Shown here in pieces: positions 51,482 to 59,606 of a stretch of DNA of 64,000 nucleotides. Both the position numbers and the translations under genes were made by a program. Below the pieces are notes generated by a model. The model was not told where the DNA came from and ran no database searches. It was given only the letters and a program-made list of their open reading frames with translations. The number at the start of each line of letters is the position of its first letter. Position 1 is the first letter of the stretch. The DNA is from Chryseobacterium taiwanense. Its GTDB lineage: Bacteria; Bacteroidota; Bacteroidia; Flavobacteriales; Weeksellaceae. The DNA lies in the NCBI RefSeq assembly GCF_000813825.1, contig NZ_JWTA01000004.1, positions 372,001 through 436,000 on the forward strand, written 5' to 3'.

Positions 51482-52369
51482 ATGAAAAAATTATCTATCT
51501 CATTATTTTGTTTACTTCTTATCGGTTGTAACAAATCTGAAAATATTGCCAAAGAGGAAGTTCGGGCTGACTTAACAGAGGTTCTTCAGGAAGATAAAGT
51601 TGCCTTTAGCTCTCCTGTTGCTTCAAACTCGCCTCAACCACCAAGTTTAATTTCTGAAAAAACAGAATCTGAAAATAAATCTAACTCTCCTACACAAAGA
51701 ATTGACACTATTTCCAAGAAAATTATCAAAAACGGAGATATGAGAATCCAGGTTGGAGATATTAAAAAATCACAGAATCAGATCAATGAGATTATAAAAA
51801 ACAATCAGGCTTATATTCAAAAGGAAGAGTTTCAGAATACGGATATAGACGAGAATTTATATATAACCATCAGAGTTCCCCATAAAAAATTTGATGCTCT
51901 TGTGAATTCTTTTTCTAACGGAGTGGGTACTGTTCTGTCTAAAAATATATCTTCCAATGATGTTACAGAAGAATATACTGATGTTTCCATAAAATTAGCC
52001 AACAAAAAAATATATCTTGAAAAGTACAGAGATATGCTGAAAAGTGCATCTACCACAAAAGATATGTTGGAAATCCAAGAGAACATCCGGGAACTTGAAG
52101 ACGAAATTGATGTATCGGAAGGAAGATTGCGTTTTATTAATGACCGTGTTAATTACAGTACATTAAATCTAAACCTGTACAAGGAAAAAGTGAGAAGTTC
52201 CGCTACATCGAATATTGGTTTCGGAAGCCGTTTCGGAGACTCTGTAACAGAAGGCTGGAATAGTTTTGTATCTTTTATTCTGGGAATGATATCACTTTGG
52301 CCATTCTTTTTATTGATCCCTGTTTTTGTTTTTCTTTGGAGAAAATGGAAAGGCAGAAAGAAGAAATAA
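51482..52369 (+). CDS. DUF4349 lipoprotein with C-terminal membrane helix
   Basis: The start at 51482 (MKKLSISLFCLLLIGC) gives the lipobox; the frame 11 codons longer hides it. The family features are KIIKNGDMRIQVGDIKKS, ITIRVPHKKFDALVNSF, then a coiled coil (DMLEIQENIRELEDEIDVSE) and the conserved INDRVNYSTLNLNLY. The C-terminus has a helix of about 25 residues followed by WRKWKGRKKK. An N-terminal lipid plus a C-terminal membrane helix would tether both ends to the envelope. The function is unknown. Confidence 0.85.
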   Translation: MKKLSISLFCLLLIGCNKSENIAKEEVRADLTEVLQEDKVAFSSPVASNSPQPPSLISEKTESENKSNSPTQRIDTISKKIIKNGDMRIQVGDIKKSQNQINEIIKNNQAYIQKEEFQNTDIDENLYITIRVPHKKFDALVNSFSNGVGTVLSKNISSNDVTEEYTDVSIKLANKKIYLEKYRDMLKSASTTKDMLEIQENIRELEDEIDVSEGRLRFINDRVNYSTLNLNLYKEKVRSSATSNIGFGSRFGDSVTEGWNSFVSFILGMISLWPFFLLIPVFVFLWRKWKGRKKK

Positions 52370-52420
52370 TTTAAAAATCCGAATAATTACTCTATTTTCT
52401 TTAATTTGTAGAAAAAACAA

Positions 52421-52798
52421 ATGAATGAAAACGAAATTTCTTACATCATAAGAAAATGTATCTTTAATGTTTACAATAAACTTGGACCGGGTCTTTTAGA
52501 AGCCGTTTATCAAAAGATTTTAATTTATGAACTGGAAGAAAATGGACTTGATGTAAAAGCGGAATTAGCACTTCCGATTATTTACGATGATAAAGAATTT
52601 GACCTAAATTTTAGAATTGATATTTTAGTTGAACATAAAGTAATTCTAGAGTTAAAATCAGTGAAACATCTTGAAGATATTCATTTTAAACAATTACAAA
52701 CCTATCTTAAACTTTCAAACAAAAAACTTGGGTTACTTGTAAATTTTAATACCACTAATATTTTGGATGGAATTAAAAGAGTTGTGAATAATTTATAA
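52421..52798 (+). CDS. GxxExxY family protein (PD-(D/E)XK-like)
   Basis: The 125-residue protein has the name-giving motif GPGLLEAVY at about residues 22-30 and then a nuclease-like core, RIDILVEHKVILELKSVK, with the D...E-x-K spacing of the PD-(D/E)XK superfamily. No activity is proven for the family. It starts 51 bp after the DUF4349 gene and is followed directly by a long inverted repeat. Such genes are often scattered in environmental genomes, so transfer is possible, but base use looks like that of its neighbours. Confidence 0.88.
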   Translation: MNENEISYIIRKCIFNVYNKLGPGLLEAVYQKILIYELEENGLDVKAELALPIIYDDKEFDLNFRIDILVEHKVILELKSVKHLEDIHFKQLQTYLKLSNKKLGLLVNFNTTNILDGIKRVVNNL

Positions 52799-52803
52799 TT
52801 TTT

Positions 52804-52883
52804 TCTCTCGCAGATTTTGCTGATTGCGCTGATCTTTTACTAATTAAAAATAAATCTGCACAATTTGCAAGATCTGCGAGAGA
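52804..52883. repeat. Long imperfect inverted repeat after the GxxExxY gene
   Basis: TCTCTCGCAGAT (52804-52815) is perfectly mirrored by ATCTGCGAGAGA (52872-52883), and imperfect pairing continues for about 40 bp on each arm to the centre. It could form a long hairpin and act as a terminator for the GxxExxY gene and the convergent RsmI-like gene, or it could be a mobile palindromic repeat. Confidence 0.75.
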
Positions 52884-52904
52884 TAATTGAAAGTATATTT
52901 TATA

Positions 52905-53603
52905 CTATTTACCCAAAACAAATACAGCAGGAATTTTGTGAAGTTCCGGTTTCTGTTTTTGCCAGTCTTTTATCGTCTTTGTTTTGATAAATTCTAGCTC
53001 TGGATCGTTGATATTGGCAGCAATACACAATTTTGTGTTTGGAGATAAAAACTTCGTCAAGTCTTCAAAAAGCTGATTATTTCGGTAAGGAGTTTCCATG
53101 AAAATCTGGGAATATCCCGTTTTTTGCACTAAACTTTCCAGGTGTAAAATCTGTTTTTTCTTTTCACTTTTATCAATCGGAAGATATCCATTAAATGTAA
53201 ATTCCTGACCATTAAATCCACTTGAAATCAGCGCCAAAATAATCGATGAAGGCCCTGAAATAGGAATTACTCTGATATTTTTTTCGTGGCACCATTTTAC
53301 CATCAGATTCCCTGGATCAGCAATACAAGGAAGTCCGGCTTCTGAAAGCAATCCAAAGTCCTGACCTTTCAACATCAATTGCTGCGCTTCTTTAATATCG
53401 GCGTTTTCAGTGTATTTATCCAGAAGAAAAAGCTTTAAATCTGACTGCTTTTTTTCGGGAGCAAAAAACTTAACTACTTTTCTGGCGGTTTTTTCATTTT
53501 CCACAAAGAAGTAATCGGTTTGCATAATATATTCTTTTATCACAGGAGAAAAATGTGTGATAGAAGTATTTTCTGAAAGGTAAGCCGGTAATAAAAAAAG
53601 CAT
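52905..53603 (-). CDS. RsmI-like SAM-dependent methyltransferase (tetrapyrrole methylase fold)
   Basis: The 232-residue protein has GQDFGLLSEAGLPCIADPGN and VIPISGPSSIILALISSGF, the signatures of the RsmI branch of tetrapyrrole-methylase-fold enzymes, and METPYRNNQL further on. RsmI methylates C1402 of 16S rRNA. This protein lacks the usual GTLYVVATPIGNLxD N-terminus and is shorter than RsmI (about 280), so it may be the paralog found in Bacteroidota. It is followed on the same strand by no further gene and lies 33 bp after the phosphatase. Confidence 0.82.
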   Translation of the reverse strand: MLFLLPAYLSENTSITHFSPVIKEYIMQTDYFFVENEKTARKVVKFFAPEKKQSDLKLFLLDKYTENADIKEAQQLMLKGQDFGLLSEAGLPCIADPGNLMVKWCHEKNIRVIPISGPSSIILALISSGFNGQEFTFNGYLPIDKSEKKKQILHLESLVQKTGYSQIFMETPYRNNQLFEDLTKFLSPNTKLCIAANINDPELEFIKTKTIKDWQKQKPELHKIPAVFVLGK

Positions 53604-53636
53604 GGTTTTTGAATTGTTGTAATAATGATTGGTAAA

Positions 53637-54092
53637 TTACGATTTTAAAAATAAATTTTCTGCAATCTTCTCGCAGCCTTTGTCTAGAAGTTGAAAAACA
53701 TTTTCAAAATCTTTCATATCTCCCCAGTACGGATCGGGAACTTCAGTATTTTTATGATCTCCTAAAACTTCTAAGAATAGAGATACTTTTTGCCTTTGTT
53801 CCTCATTTTCTGTTTTTGAGATAGCATCAGCTAATACACCCTCATCCATACAATAAATTTTATCAAAATTTTCAAAATCTGCCGTTGTAATTGGTCTTGA
53901 TCGTTGTCTTGAAATATCTATAGTATGATTTGCAGCCGTTTTTATGGCTCTTTTATCGGGATGTTCACCTTCATGCATAGAAATTGTACCTGCAGAATCC
54001 ACAATACAATTTTCAGGAAGCTTGGTTTTCATAATTCCTTCTGCTAAAGGACTTCTGCATATATTTCCCAGACAGACCATTAATATCTTCAT
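53637..54092 (-). CDS. Low-molecular-weight protein-tyrosine phosphatase
   Basis: The 151-residue enzyme has the P-loop MVCLGNICRSPLAEG with the nucleophile Cys7 and Arg13, and the general acid Asp in EVPDPYWGD near residue 117. The length is typical. It may dephosphorylate tyrosine kinases of capsule synthesis or act on small arylphosphates. It precedes the RsmI-like gene by 33 bp and is probably co-transcribed with it. Confidence 0.92.
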   Translation of the reverse strand: MKILMVCLGNICRSPLAEGIMKTKLPENCIVDSAGTISMHEGEHPDKRAIKTAANHTIDISRQRSRPITTADFENFDKIYCMDEGVLADAISKTENEEQRQKVSLFLEVLGDHKNTEVPDPYWGDMKDFENVFQLLDKGCEKIAENLFLKS

Positions 54093-54201
54093 ATATTTTA
54101 TATAAAATTAAAATCGTTCACTTCTTATTAGTTAGGCAAAACTAAACAAAAAATGAAGAATAGGTCATATTCTTCATTTCTCGTATTAAATCAATTGATT
54201 T

Positions 54202-55656
54202 TTAATTTTTTATCTTTTCAGTAAGTTCTTTAACGTATTTTTTTACTTCCTTATCGATCTTAGAAACATCCTTAATCGTTTCACAAGCATACATTACCGT
54301 TGAATGATCTTTACCTCCCATCTCTTCACCAATTTTAGTAAAAGTAGCGTTGGTAAATTCTTTAGCAAAATACATCGCCAATTGTCTTGGAAGAGCAATT
54401 TCTCTTTTTCTTGTTTTAGATAAAAGCTGCTCTCTTTTAATTCCAAAATAATCACATACCACTTCCTGAATGAAAGGAATATTGATTACTTTCTTCTGGT
54501 TAGCTGCAATCTTATTGATGGTATCTTTTAACAATTCTAAACTTAAGTCAGACTTATAAATTGTAGAATAGGCAATCACTGAGTTGATTACTCCAATAAG
54601 CTCTCTTACGTTTGTTTTTGCTTCTGCAGCAAGGAAATCAAGCATATCTTCTGTAAGAACGATACCGTCTCTGCTTAATTTATCTACGATAATTTTCTTA
54701 CGGGTATGTAAATCCGGAGATTTAATCTCTGCAGAAAGTCCCCATTTGAAACGGGAAACAATTCTGTCCTGAATATCCATAATATCAGCCGGAGCTTTAT
54801 CTGAAGTAAGGATAATCTGTTTTCCATTCTGATGTAGATAGTCAAAGATATGGAAGAAGCTATCCTGTGTTGCAGACTTTCCTGATAAGAATTGAATATC
54901 ATCGATAATCAATACATCTACCATTTGGTAGAAATTAGCAAATTCTGTTTGCTTATGTGCTTTTGCAGCCGAAATAAACTGCTGAATAAACTTTTCAGAA
55001 GATAAGTATAAAACTACTTTATCCGGAAACTGGCTTTTTACTTCAAGTCCTACCGCTTGTCCTAAGTGCGTTTTCCCTACTCCATAACCTCCATATAAAA
55101 ATAAAGGGTTGAAAGCAGTTGCGCCCGGTCTTTTTGCAATAGATCTTGCTACTGTAGCAGCAAATTTATTACTTTCTCCCTCAACATAGTTTTCGAAAGA
55201 AAAGTCCGATTTTAGATTCGAATCAATATTTACTTTTTTGATTCCCGGAACGACAAAGGGATTAACGATATTTGAAGAGAAACCTTGCGGCATTGTCTCT
55301 TGAACTTTTGGAGTGGGAACTGTTTTCCCTTTCATATTCATGGTAACGGGTTTTTCTAAGCCAGCCGGCTTATTTTCCATTACCGAATACCAAAGTTTAA
55401 CACCTTTTCCGATATTTTTCTTCAGGGCAGCAGAAAGCAGGGATAGGTAATTATCCTCAATATATTCTTTGTAAAAATCACTCGGAACCATTAGTGTAAG
55501 ATTATTGTCAACCAAAGAAACCGGTTGTACTTTATCAAACAATAAGTCGAAAGATTTTTCAAGTTTTTTAAGATCAGAATTATCTTCAGCTGCGTTGAGA
55601 TTATCACGCATAAACTGAAGGCACCTCTGCCATATCATCATTAAATTTTCATCCAT
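54202..55656 (-). CDS. dnaA: Chromosomal replication initiator DnaA
   Basis: The 484-residue protein has the N-terminal DnaB-binding domain I (LMMIWQRCLQFMRDN), a linker to about residue 140, the AAA+ domain with GGYGVGKTHLGQAVG and LIIDDIQFLSGK, and the C-terminal DnaA-box-binding domain with GGKDHSTVMYACETI. It opens the origin of replication. I see no consensus DnaA boxes (TTATCCACA) in the 136 bp upstream or nearby intergenic DNA, so oriC is probably elsewhere. Confidence 0.97.
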   Translation of the reverse strand: MDENLMMIWQRCLQFMRDNLNAAEDNSDLKKLEKSFDLLFDKVQPVSLVDNNLTLMVPSDFYKEYIEDNYLSLLSAALKKNIGKGVKLWYSVMENKPAGLEKPVTMNMKGKTVPTPKVQETMPQGFSSNIVNPFVVPGIKKVNIDSNLKSDFSFENYVEGESNKFAATVARSIAKRPGATAFNPLFLYGGYGVGKTHLGQAVGLEVKSQFPDKVVLYLSSEKFIQQFISAAKAHKQTEFANFYQMVDVLIIDDIQFLSGKSATQDSFFHIFDYLHQNGKQIILTSDKAPADIMDIQDRIVSRFKWGLSAEIKSPDLHTRKKIIVDKLSRDGIVLTEDMLDFLAAEAKTNVRELIGVINSVIAYSTIYKSDLSLELLKDTINKIAANQKKVINIPFIQEVVCDYFGIKREQLLSKTRKREIALPRQLAMYFAKEFTNATFTKIGEEMGGKDHSTVMYACETIKDVSKIDKEVKKYVKELTEKIKN

Positions 55657-55738
55657 ATTTATGCCCTGATTATTCTTTTGTTAGTATTACTTTTAGGAGG
55701 AAGACAAAGGTCTAATTTTTTATTTTTAAAAAAAAATA

Positions 55739-55770
55739 TTGCGGGTATTGATTATTTAAAAATATATTTG
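55739..55770 (+). promoter_or_regulatory. Promoter of the thioesterase gene
   Basis: TTG (55739-55741), 21 nt, TATATTTG (55763-55770). It places the transcription start near 55775 and so supports the ATG at 55793 over the one at 55772. Confidence 0.6.
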
Positions 55771-55792
55771 TATGTATAATTTAGACCTAAAA

Positions 55793-56209
55793 ATGATACA
55801 CACAACACACTCAATACGAGTACGTTACGGAGAAACAGACCCAATGAAATATGTCTATTATGGGAACTATGCAGAGTACCTAGAACTGGGAAGAGTAGAG
55901 TTATTTCGCAGTATAGGGATGTCTTATAATGAGATTGAAAATCAAGGTATTTGGCTGCCTGTTTCTGACTATAAAATTAAGTACTTAAAACCTGCTTTGT
56001 ATGATCAAAAATTAGAAATTCATACGTACTTAAAAAAAAGACCCGGAGTACGAATAGAATTTGAATATGAAATCTACAATGAGGAAAGAGTAAAAATAAC
56101 TGAAGCTTCCACCACCCTATTCTTTTTATCTGCTGAAACTAATAAAATTATTAAATGTCCAGATTTTCTAATGGATCTTATTAACAAAAATTGGGAAGAG
56201 GAAAAGTAA
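55793..56209 (+). CDS. Acyl-CoA thioesterase, hotdog fold (YbgC/4-HBA type)
   Basis: The 138-residue protein starts MIHTTHSIRVRYGETDPMKY and continues with VYYGNYAEYLELGRVE, which has the catalytic Asp of the YbgC-type motif. Later comes LPVSDYKIKYLKPALYDQKL, typical of the 4-hydroxybenzoyl-CoA thioesterase group. It hydrolyses acyl-CoA or acyl-ACP in the cytoplasm. The promoter position favours the start at 55793; the longer frame adds only seven residues. It is divergent from dnaA. Confidence 0.88.
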   Translation: MIHTTHSIRVRYGETDPMKYVYYGNYAEYLELGRVELFRSIGMSYNEIENQGIWLPVSDYKIKYLKPALYDQKLEIHTYLKKRPGVRIEFEYEIYNEERVKITEASTTLFFLSAETNKIIKCPDFLMDLINKNWEEEK

Positions 56210-56461
56210 GTACTAAAAAATATTTCACAAATAAGTAAATTAAAATTTTAAAGATATATCATCCATCACCCTAACAACTTATAAAAAAAACAACCAATAA
56301 ATAAATAAAATAAACAGCTATTAATCCAATACAAAATATTTTTCATTACAAGAAAACAATATTAACATAAACATTGTTAAAAAAAATAAAAATAAGTAAG
56401 TTTTTTATATTATATTTACACCACTAATTACTCAGAATACAAACAATTAAAATATAAAAAC

Positions 56462-57187
56462 ATGAAAAAGAATTTCTACACCCTGATATTCTTGGGCTTA
56501 TTTGCGACGGGCATTGCACAAACAGGGAACGTCGGGATTAATACGGCTACTCCTTCTGCTACATTAGATGTAAATGGTAATGCTAAGATCAGAACGACAC
56601 CAAACTCTACAACTCTTACAGGTCATCAAGTTTTAGGAATTGACACAACCACTAAAGAAGTTAAAACATTAGATCCTTCTTTGTTTATAACTGGTACTAG
56701 TGGTACTAACAGTACAATAGCAAAAGCTACAGTTGTTGGTAACGGTGCTCTTTTAGGATTAAGTGGAAGTAACGGATATGAAAAAATTAATTTCGGTCCT
56801 GCTACTTTAGGAACAAATTTCGATACAACTACTGATAGTTATACTGTTCCAACTACAGGGGTTTATGCTGTGAAATTCAACTACCGATATGGAGACGGAG
56901 TAAATTTAAATGTAAGTCTTCTTAACTTTAATGGTGGTACTCCAAAAATTGGGATCTTCAGAAACGGAGTTGTAATGGACGAAGGTTTTTTCGGTGGGGC
57001 TAGTATTTCCCTTCTTGCTCCTCTTGTAGCTATTACTGTAATTATCAGTGATACGTATGTTGATTCTGTTTATCAATTAAATGCTGGTGATGTTATCGAC
57101 TTCAGATACAACCAGGCGGGACTTAACGTAGCTTTGCTTAGTAGTAATGTAACTGCTAAGATGGTCGTTTATAAAATTTCTGACTAA
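56462..57187 (+). CDS. Secreted TGNVGIN-module protein with jelly-roll-like C-terminus
   Basis: The signal peptide (MKKNFYTLIFLGLFATGIAQ) is followed by TGNVGINTATPSATLDVNG, the same module that opens the surface protein at 21911-23734. The C-terminal 140 residues have DSYTVPTTGVYAVKFNYRY, NGGTPKIGIFRNG and a final VTAKMVVYKISD, the pattern of C1q/TNF-like jelly rolls. It is probably an extracellular or surface protein. There is no T9SS sorting domain at its C-terminus. It is a single-gene unit with its own terminator. Confidence 0.78.
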   Translation: MKKNFYTLIFLGLFATGIAQTGNVGINTATPSATLDVNGNAKIRTTPNSTTLTGHQVLGIDTTTKEVKTLDPSLFITGTSGTNSTIAKATVVGNGALLGLSGSNGYEKINFGPATLGTNFDTTTDSYTVPTTGVYAVKFNYRYGDGVNLNVSLLNFNGGTPKIGIFRNGVVMDEGFFGGASISLLAPLVAITVIISDTYVDSVYQLNAGDVIDFRYNQAGLNVALLSSNVTAKMVVYKISD

Positions 57188-57211
57188 TCAGTAAAGTAAA
57201 TATACAATATA

Positions 57212-57242
57212 AAAAAGCATCACGTTCAAGTGGTGCTTTTTC
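57212..57242 (+). terminator. Terminator of the TGNVGIN protein gene
   Basis: AAAAAGCATCAC (57212-57223) pairs with GTGGTGCTTTTT (57230-57241), loop of 6. Confidence 0.85.
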
Positions 57243-57328
57243 TATATCCCTATATTATATAAGGTATATAGAAAATAAACCCCACTCAAGTTTATTCTAA
57301 ACAATTCACAAAATAATATATTTTTCTA

Positions 57329-57358
57329 TTGACAATTCATAAAAAAGAAGTATATTTA
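57329..57358 (+). promoter_or_regulatory. Putative promoter TTG-N19-TATATTTA
   Basis: TTG (57329-57331), 19 nt, TATATTTA (57351-57358), one base off consensus, 31 nt before the ATG at 57390. Confidence 0.5.
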
Positions 57359-57389
57359 TCGCGTTTTTAATTCCTATATTTATTAGATT

Positions 57390-57827
57390 ATGAAAAAAAT
57401 TCTATACTCTTTATTAGTGTTTGCTTCTGTGACATTGTATGCACAGAAAAACCCAAATGTAAAATTTGCTATTTGCAATGACGCAGTAGGAACCGTAAAT
57501 CTATTTAACGCTAGAAAAGCAATGGTACAAAGTACAACTCCTTATAAAGCAGCTGCACTACCTACAGGTTTAAAAAAATACAGCTATTTAGCTCAGAATG
57601 GGTTAACAGAAGTAAAGTATAAAAAAGATGTGGGTACTTTAGATTGGATCACATTAGCTAATATCAATACCCAATACCAACTTCCTGAAAACAATCCTGT
57701 AATCATTGAAGGATATGAATTTAATGATTCATCTACAAAAATCTATGCAGAAATTATTGCGCAAGCGCAAGTAAAGGAACATGATGGTAAAAAAGTATTA
57801 TTCATTACTACTCCTGAAAAATATTAA
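57390..57827 (+). CDS. Secreted hypothetical protein
   Basis: The 145-residue protein has a signal peptide (MKKILYSLLVFASVTLYAQ) and a mature part of 126 residues with no recognised motif. It contains one Cys near residue 28, a LPTGLKKYSYLAQNGLTEVK stretch and a final beta-rich part (YAEIIAQAQVKEHDGKKVLF). It lies between its own promoter and a bidirectional terminator, so it is a one-gene unit. Confidence 0.72.
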   Translation: MKKILYSLLVFASVTLYAQKNPNVKFAICNDAVGTVNLFNARKAMVQSTTPYKAAALPTGLKKYSYLAQNGLTEVKYKKDVGTLDWITLANINTQYQLPENNPVIIEGYEFNDSSTKIYAEIIAQAQVKEHDGKKVLFITTPEKY

Positions 57828-57848
57828 TCATATATAATAATGGTATAT

Positions 57849-57879
57849 AAAAAAGGTATCTCGTTGAGATACCTTTTTT
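57849..57879. terminator. Bidirectional terminator
   Basis: AAAAAAGGTATCTC (57849-57862) and GAGATACCTTTTTT (57866-57879) form a perfect stem with a 3-nt loop between the convergent 57390 gene and rarA. Confidence 0.88.
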
Positions 57880-57882
57880 ATT

Positions 57883-59160
57883 TTAATATTTACTTGTCCA
57901 CTTCTTTTTGAGCTCATCATAAATTTTCTTTTCAGTAGAATTATTTCCTGGCTCGTAAAACTTTCGATCTTTTATTTCATCAGGAAGAAAATCCTGGTCA
58001 ACAAAATTCCCGTTGTAAGAATGGGCATATTTATATTCTTTGCCATAATCCAGATCTTTCATCAATTTGGTTGGAGCATTTCTTAAATGCAGAGGTACTG
58101 GTAAGTTTCCTGTTTGTTTTACAAAAGCCAAAGCCTCATTGATAGCCATATATGCTGAATTACTCTTAGGTGATACTGCAAGGTAAATGGCAGTTTCGCT
58201 TAAAATTATTCTCGCTTCAGGATTTCCAATAACATTTACCGCCTGAAAACAATTATTGGCAATTACCAAAGCATTAGGATTCGCTAAACCAATATCCTCA
58301 GAAGCCAAAATCAACATTCTTCTTGCAATGAATTTGATATCTTCACCACCTGCAATCATTCTTGCCAACCAATATACCGCTCCATTGGGATCACTTCCTC
58401 TCATGGATTTTATAAATGCTGAAATAATATCATAATGCTGTTCACCATTTTTATCATACAATGCCATTGTTTCCTGTAAAACAGATAGCACATCATCATC
58501 ATGAATTTCTTTTTTTTCGGAATTTTTAAATTGATTCAGAACCAGCTCTACAGAATTAATCAGTTTTCTACCATCTCCTCCCGAATATTGAATAAAAGCC
58601 TGTTTATCTTTAATGATAAAATCTTCTCGTTCATCTTTATTATATCTGTTCAGTGCTATATCAATAAGTTCTTCAAGCTTTTCATAACTTAACGCTTTTA
58701 AAACATAGACCTGACTTCTGGAAAGCAATGCCGAAACAACTTCAAAACTTGGATTTTCAGTTGTCGCTCCAATTAAAACCACCCATCCTTTTTCTACTGC
58801 ATGTAGAAGTGAATCTTGTTGAGATTTATTAAAGCGGTGTATCTCATCAATAAATAATATCGGAGATTTTCCTGAAAACAAATTTTGTTTTTTTGCATCT
58901 TCAATAACTTCTCTTACCTCTTTCACTCCTGATGAAACTGCTGAAAGCTTGAAAAATGTACGTCCGGATTTTTCAGAAATAATCTCAGCCAATGTAGTTT
59001 TTCCTGTTCCCGGAGGTCCCCAGAAAATAAGAGAATTCAATGTATCATTCTCTATCATTTTTCTGATCGTGCCTTTTTCTCCGGTAAGATGCTCCTGCCC
59101 TAACACATCTTCTAATGTTTTAGGTCTAAGTTTTTCAGCTAATGGAATATTTTGATTCAA
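57883..59160 (-). CDS. rarA: Replication-associated recombination protein RarA (MgsA)
   Basis: The 425-residue AAA+ protein has LRPKTLEDVLGQEHLTGEKG at the N-terminus, the P-loop WGPPGTGKTTLAEII, Walker B LFIDEIHRFNKSQQDSLL, sensor 1 IGATTENPSFE, and the C-terminal tetramer domain with SMRGSDPNGAVYWLARM and VPLHLRNAPT. It acts at stalled replication forks. The start codon is TTG at 59160, since no in-frame ATG precedes the conserved NQNIPLAEKLRP. Confidence 0.95.
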   Translation of the reverse strand: MNQNIPLAEKLRPKTLEDVLGQEHLTGEKGTIRKMIENDTLNSLIFWGPPGTGKTTLAEIISEKSGRTFFKLSAVSSGVKEVREVIEDAKKQNLFSGKSPILFIDEIHRFNKSQQDSLLHAVEKGWVVLIGATTENPSFEVVSALLSRSQVYVLKALSYEKLEELIDIALNRYNKDEREDFIIKDKQAFIQYSGGDGRKLINSVELVLNQFKNSEKKEIHDDDVLSVLQETMALYDKNGEQHYDIISAFIKSMRGSDPNGAVYWLARMIAGGEDIKFIARRMLILASEDIGLANPNALVIANNCFQAVNVIGNPEARIILSETAIYLAVSPKSNSAYMAINEALAFVKQTGNLPVPLHLRNAPTKLMKDLDYGKEYKYAHSYNGNFVDQDFLPDEIKDRKFYEPGNNSTEKKIYDELKKKWTSKY

Positions 59161-59323
59161 TTTTCTAGATTTAATAATAAGTTGAATGTTCAGAACATAA
59201 GTATTTCAATGATTTTAAACTATGAAATGAGCAAATCGACAAACACCGGATTTTATCCGACAAACGGACATTTGCAGCCCTGAAACTTCTAACAAATTTA
59301 AACTAATTTTCAATTTTTTACGC

Positions 59324-59331
59324 TATTTTTG
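59324..59331 (+). promoter_or_regulatory. -7 box TATTTTTG of yidD
   Basis: TATTTTTG at 59324-59331 lies 7 nt before the TTG start codon of yidD at 59339, which leaves almost no leader. Confidence 0.5.
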
Positions 59332-59338
59332 CAATGTT

Positions 59339-59587
59339 TTGAAACCAACATTCAATAAAATCGTCACATTTCCTCTGGTACTATTCATCCGATTTTACCA
59401 ATGGTTTATTTCGCCTTTACTTCCTAAAAACTGTCGTTATGAGCCTACCTGTTCGCATTATATGATAGAAGCATTACAGGTTCATGGGATTTTCAAAGGT
59501 TTTTGGCTGGGTGTAAAAAGAATTTCAAAATGTCATCCTTGGGGAGGAAGCGGATATGATCCTGTACCTCCAAAGTGTAATCATTAA
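59339..59587 (+). CDS. yidD: Membrane protein insertion efficiency factor YidD
   Basis: The 82-residue protein matches the family throughout: an amphipathic N-terminus, [20 protein letters not shown] with its two Cys, [12 protein letters not shown], and [14 protein letters not shown]. It helps YidC insert proteins into the inner membrane. The start codon is TTG at 59339; there is no in-frame ATG upstream. It lies 19 bp before lgt and is likely co-transcribed with it, so two membrane-biogenesis genes share a transcript. Confidence 0.93.
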   Translation: MKPTFNKIVTFPLVLFIRFYQWFISPLLPKNCRYEPTCSHYMIEALQVHGIFKGFWLGVKRISKCHPWGGSGYDPVPPKCNH

Positions 59588-59606
59588 TATAAAAAACATC
59601 ATTATA

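Noticed and set aside
52421..52798. Restriction endonuclease or defence nuclease
   Set aside because: The fold resembles PD-(D/E)XK, but there is no methylase or helicase partner and the GxxExxY family has no shown defence role.
56210..56461. Possible small RNA in the AT-rich spacer
   Set aside because: The 252 bp hold A-rich low-complexity DNA with no consensus promoter and hairpin pair that would support a separate transcript.
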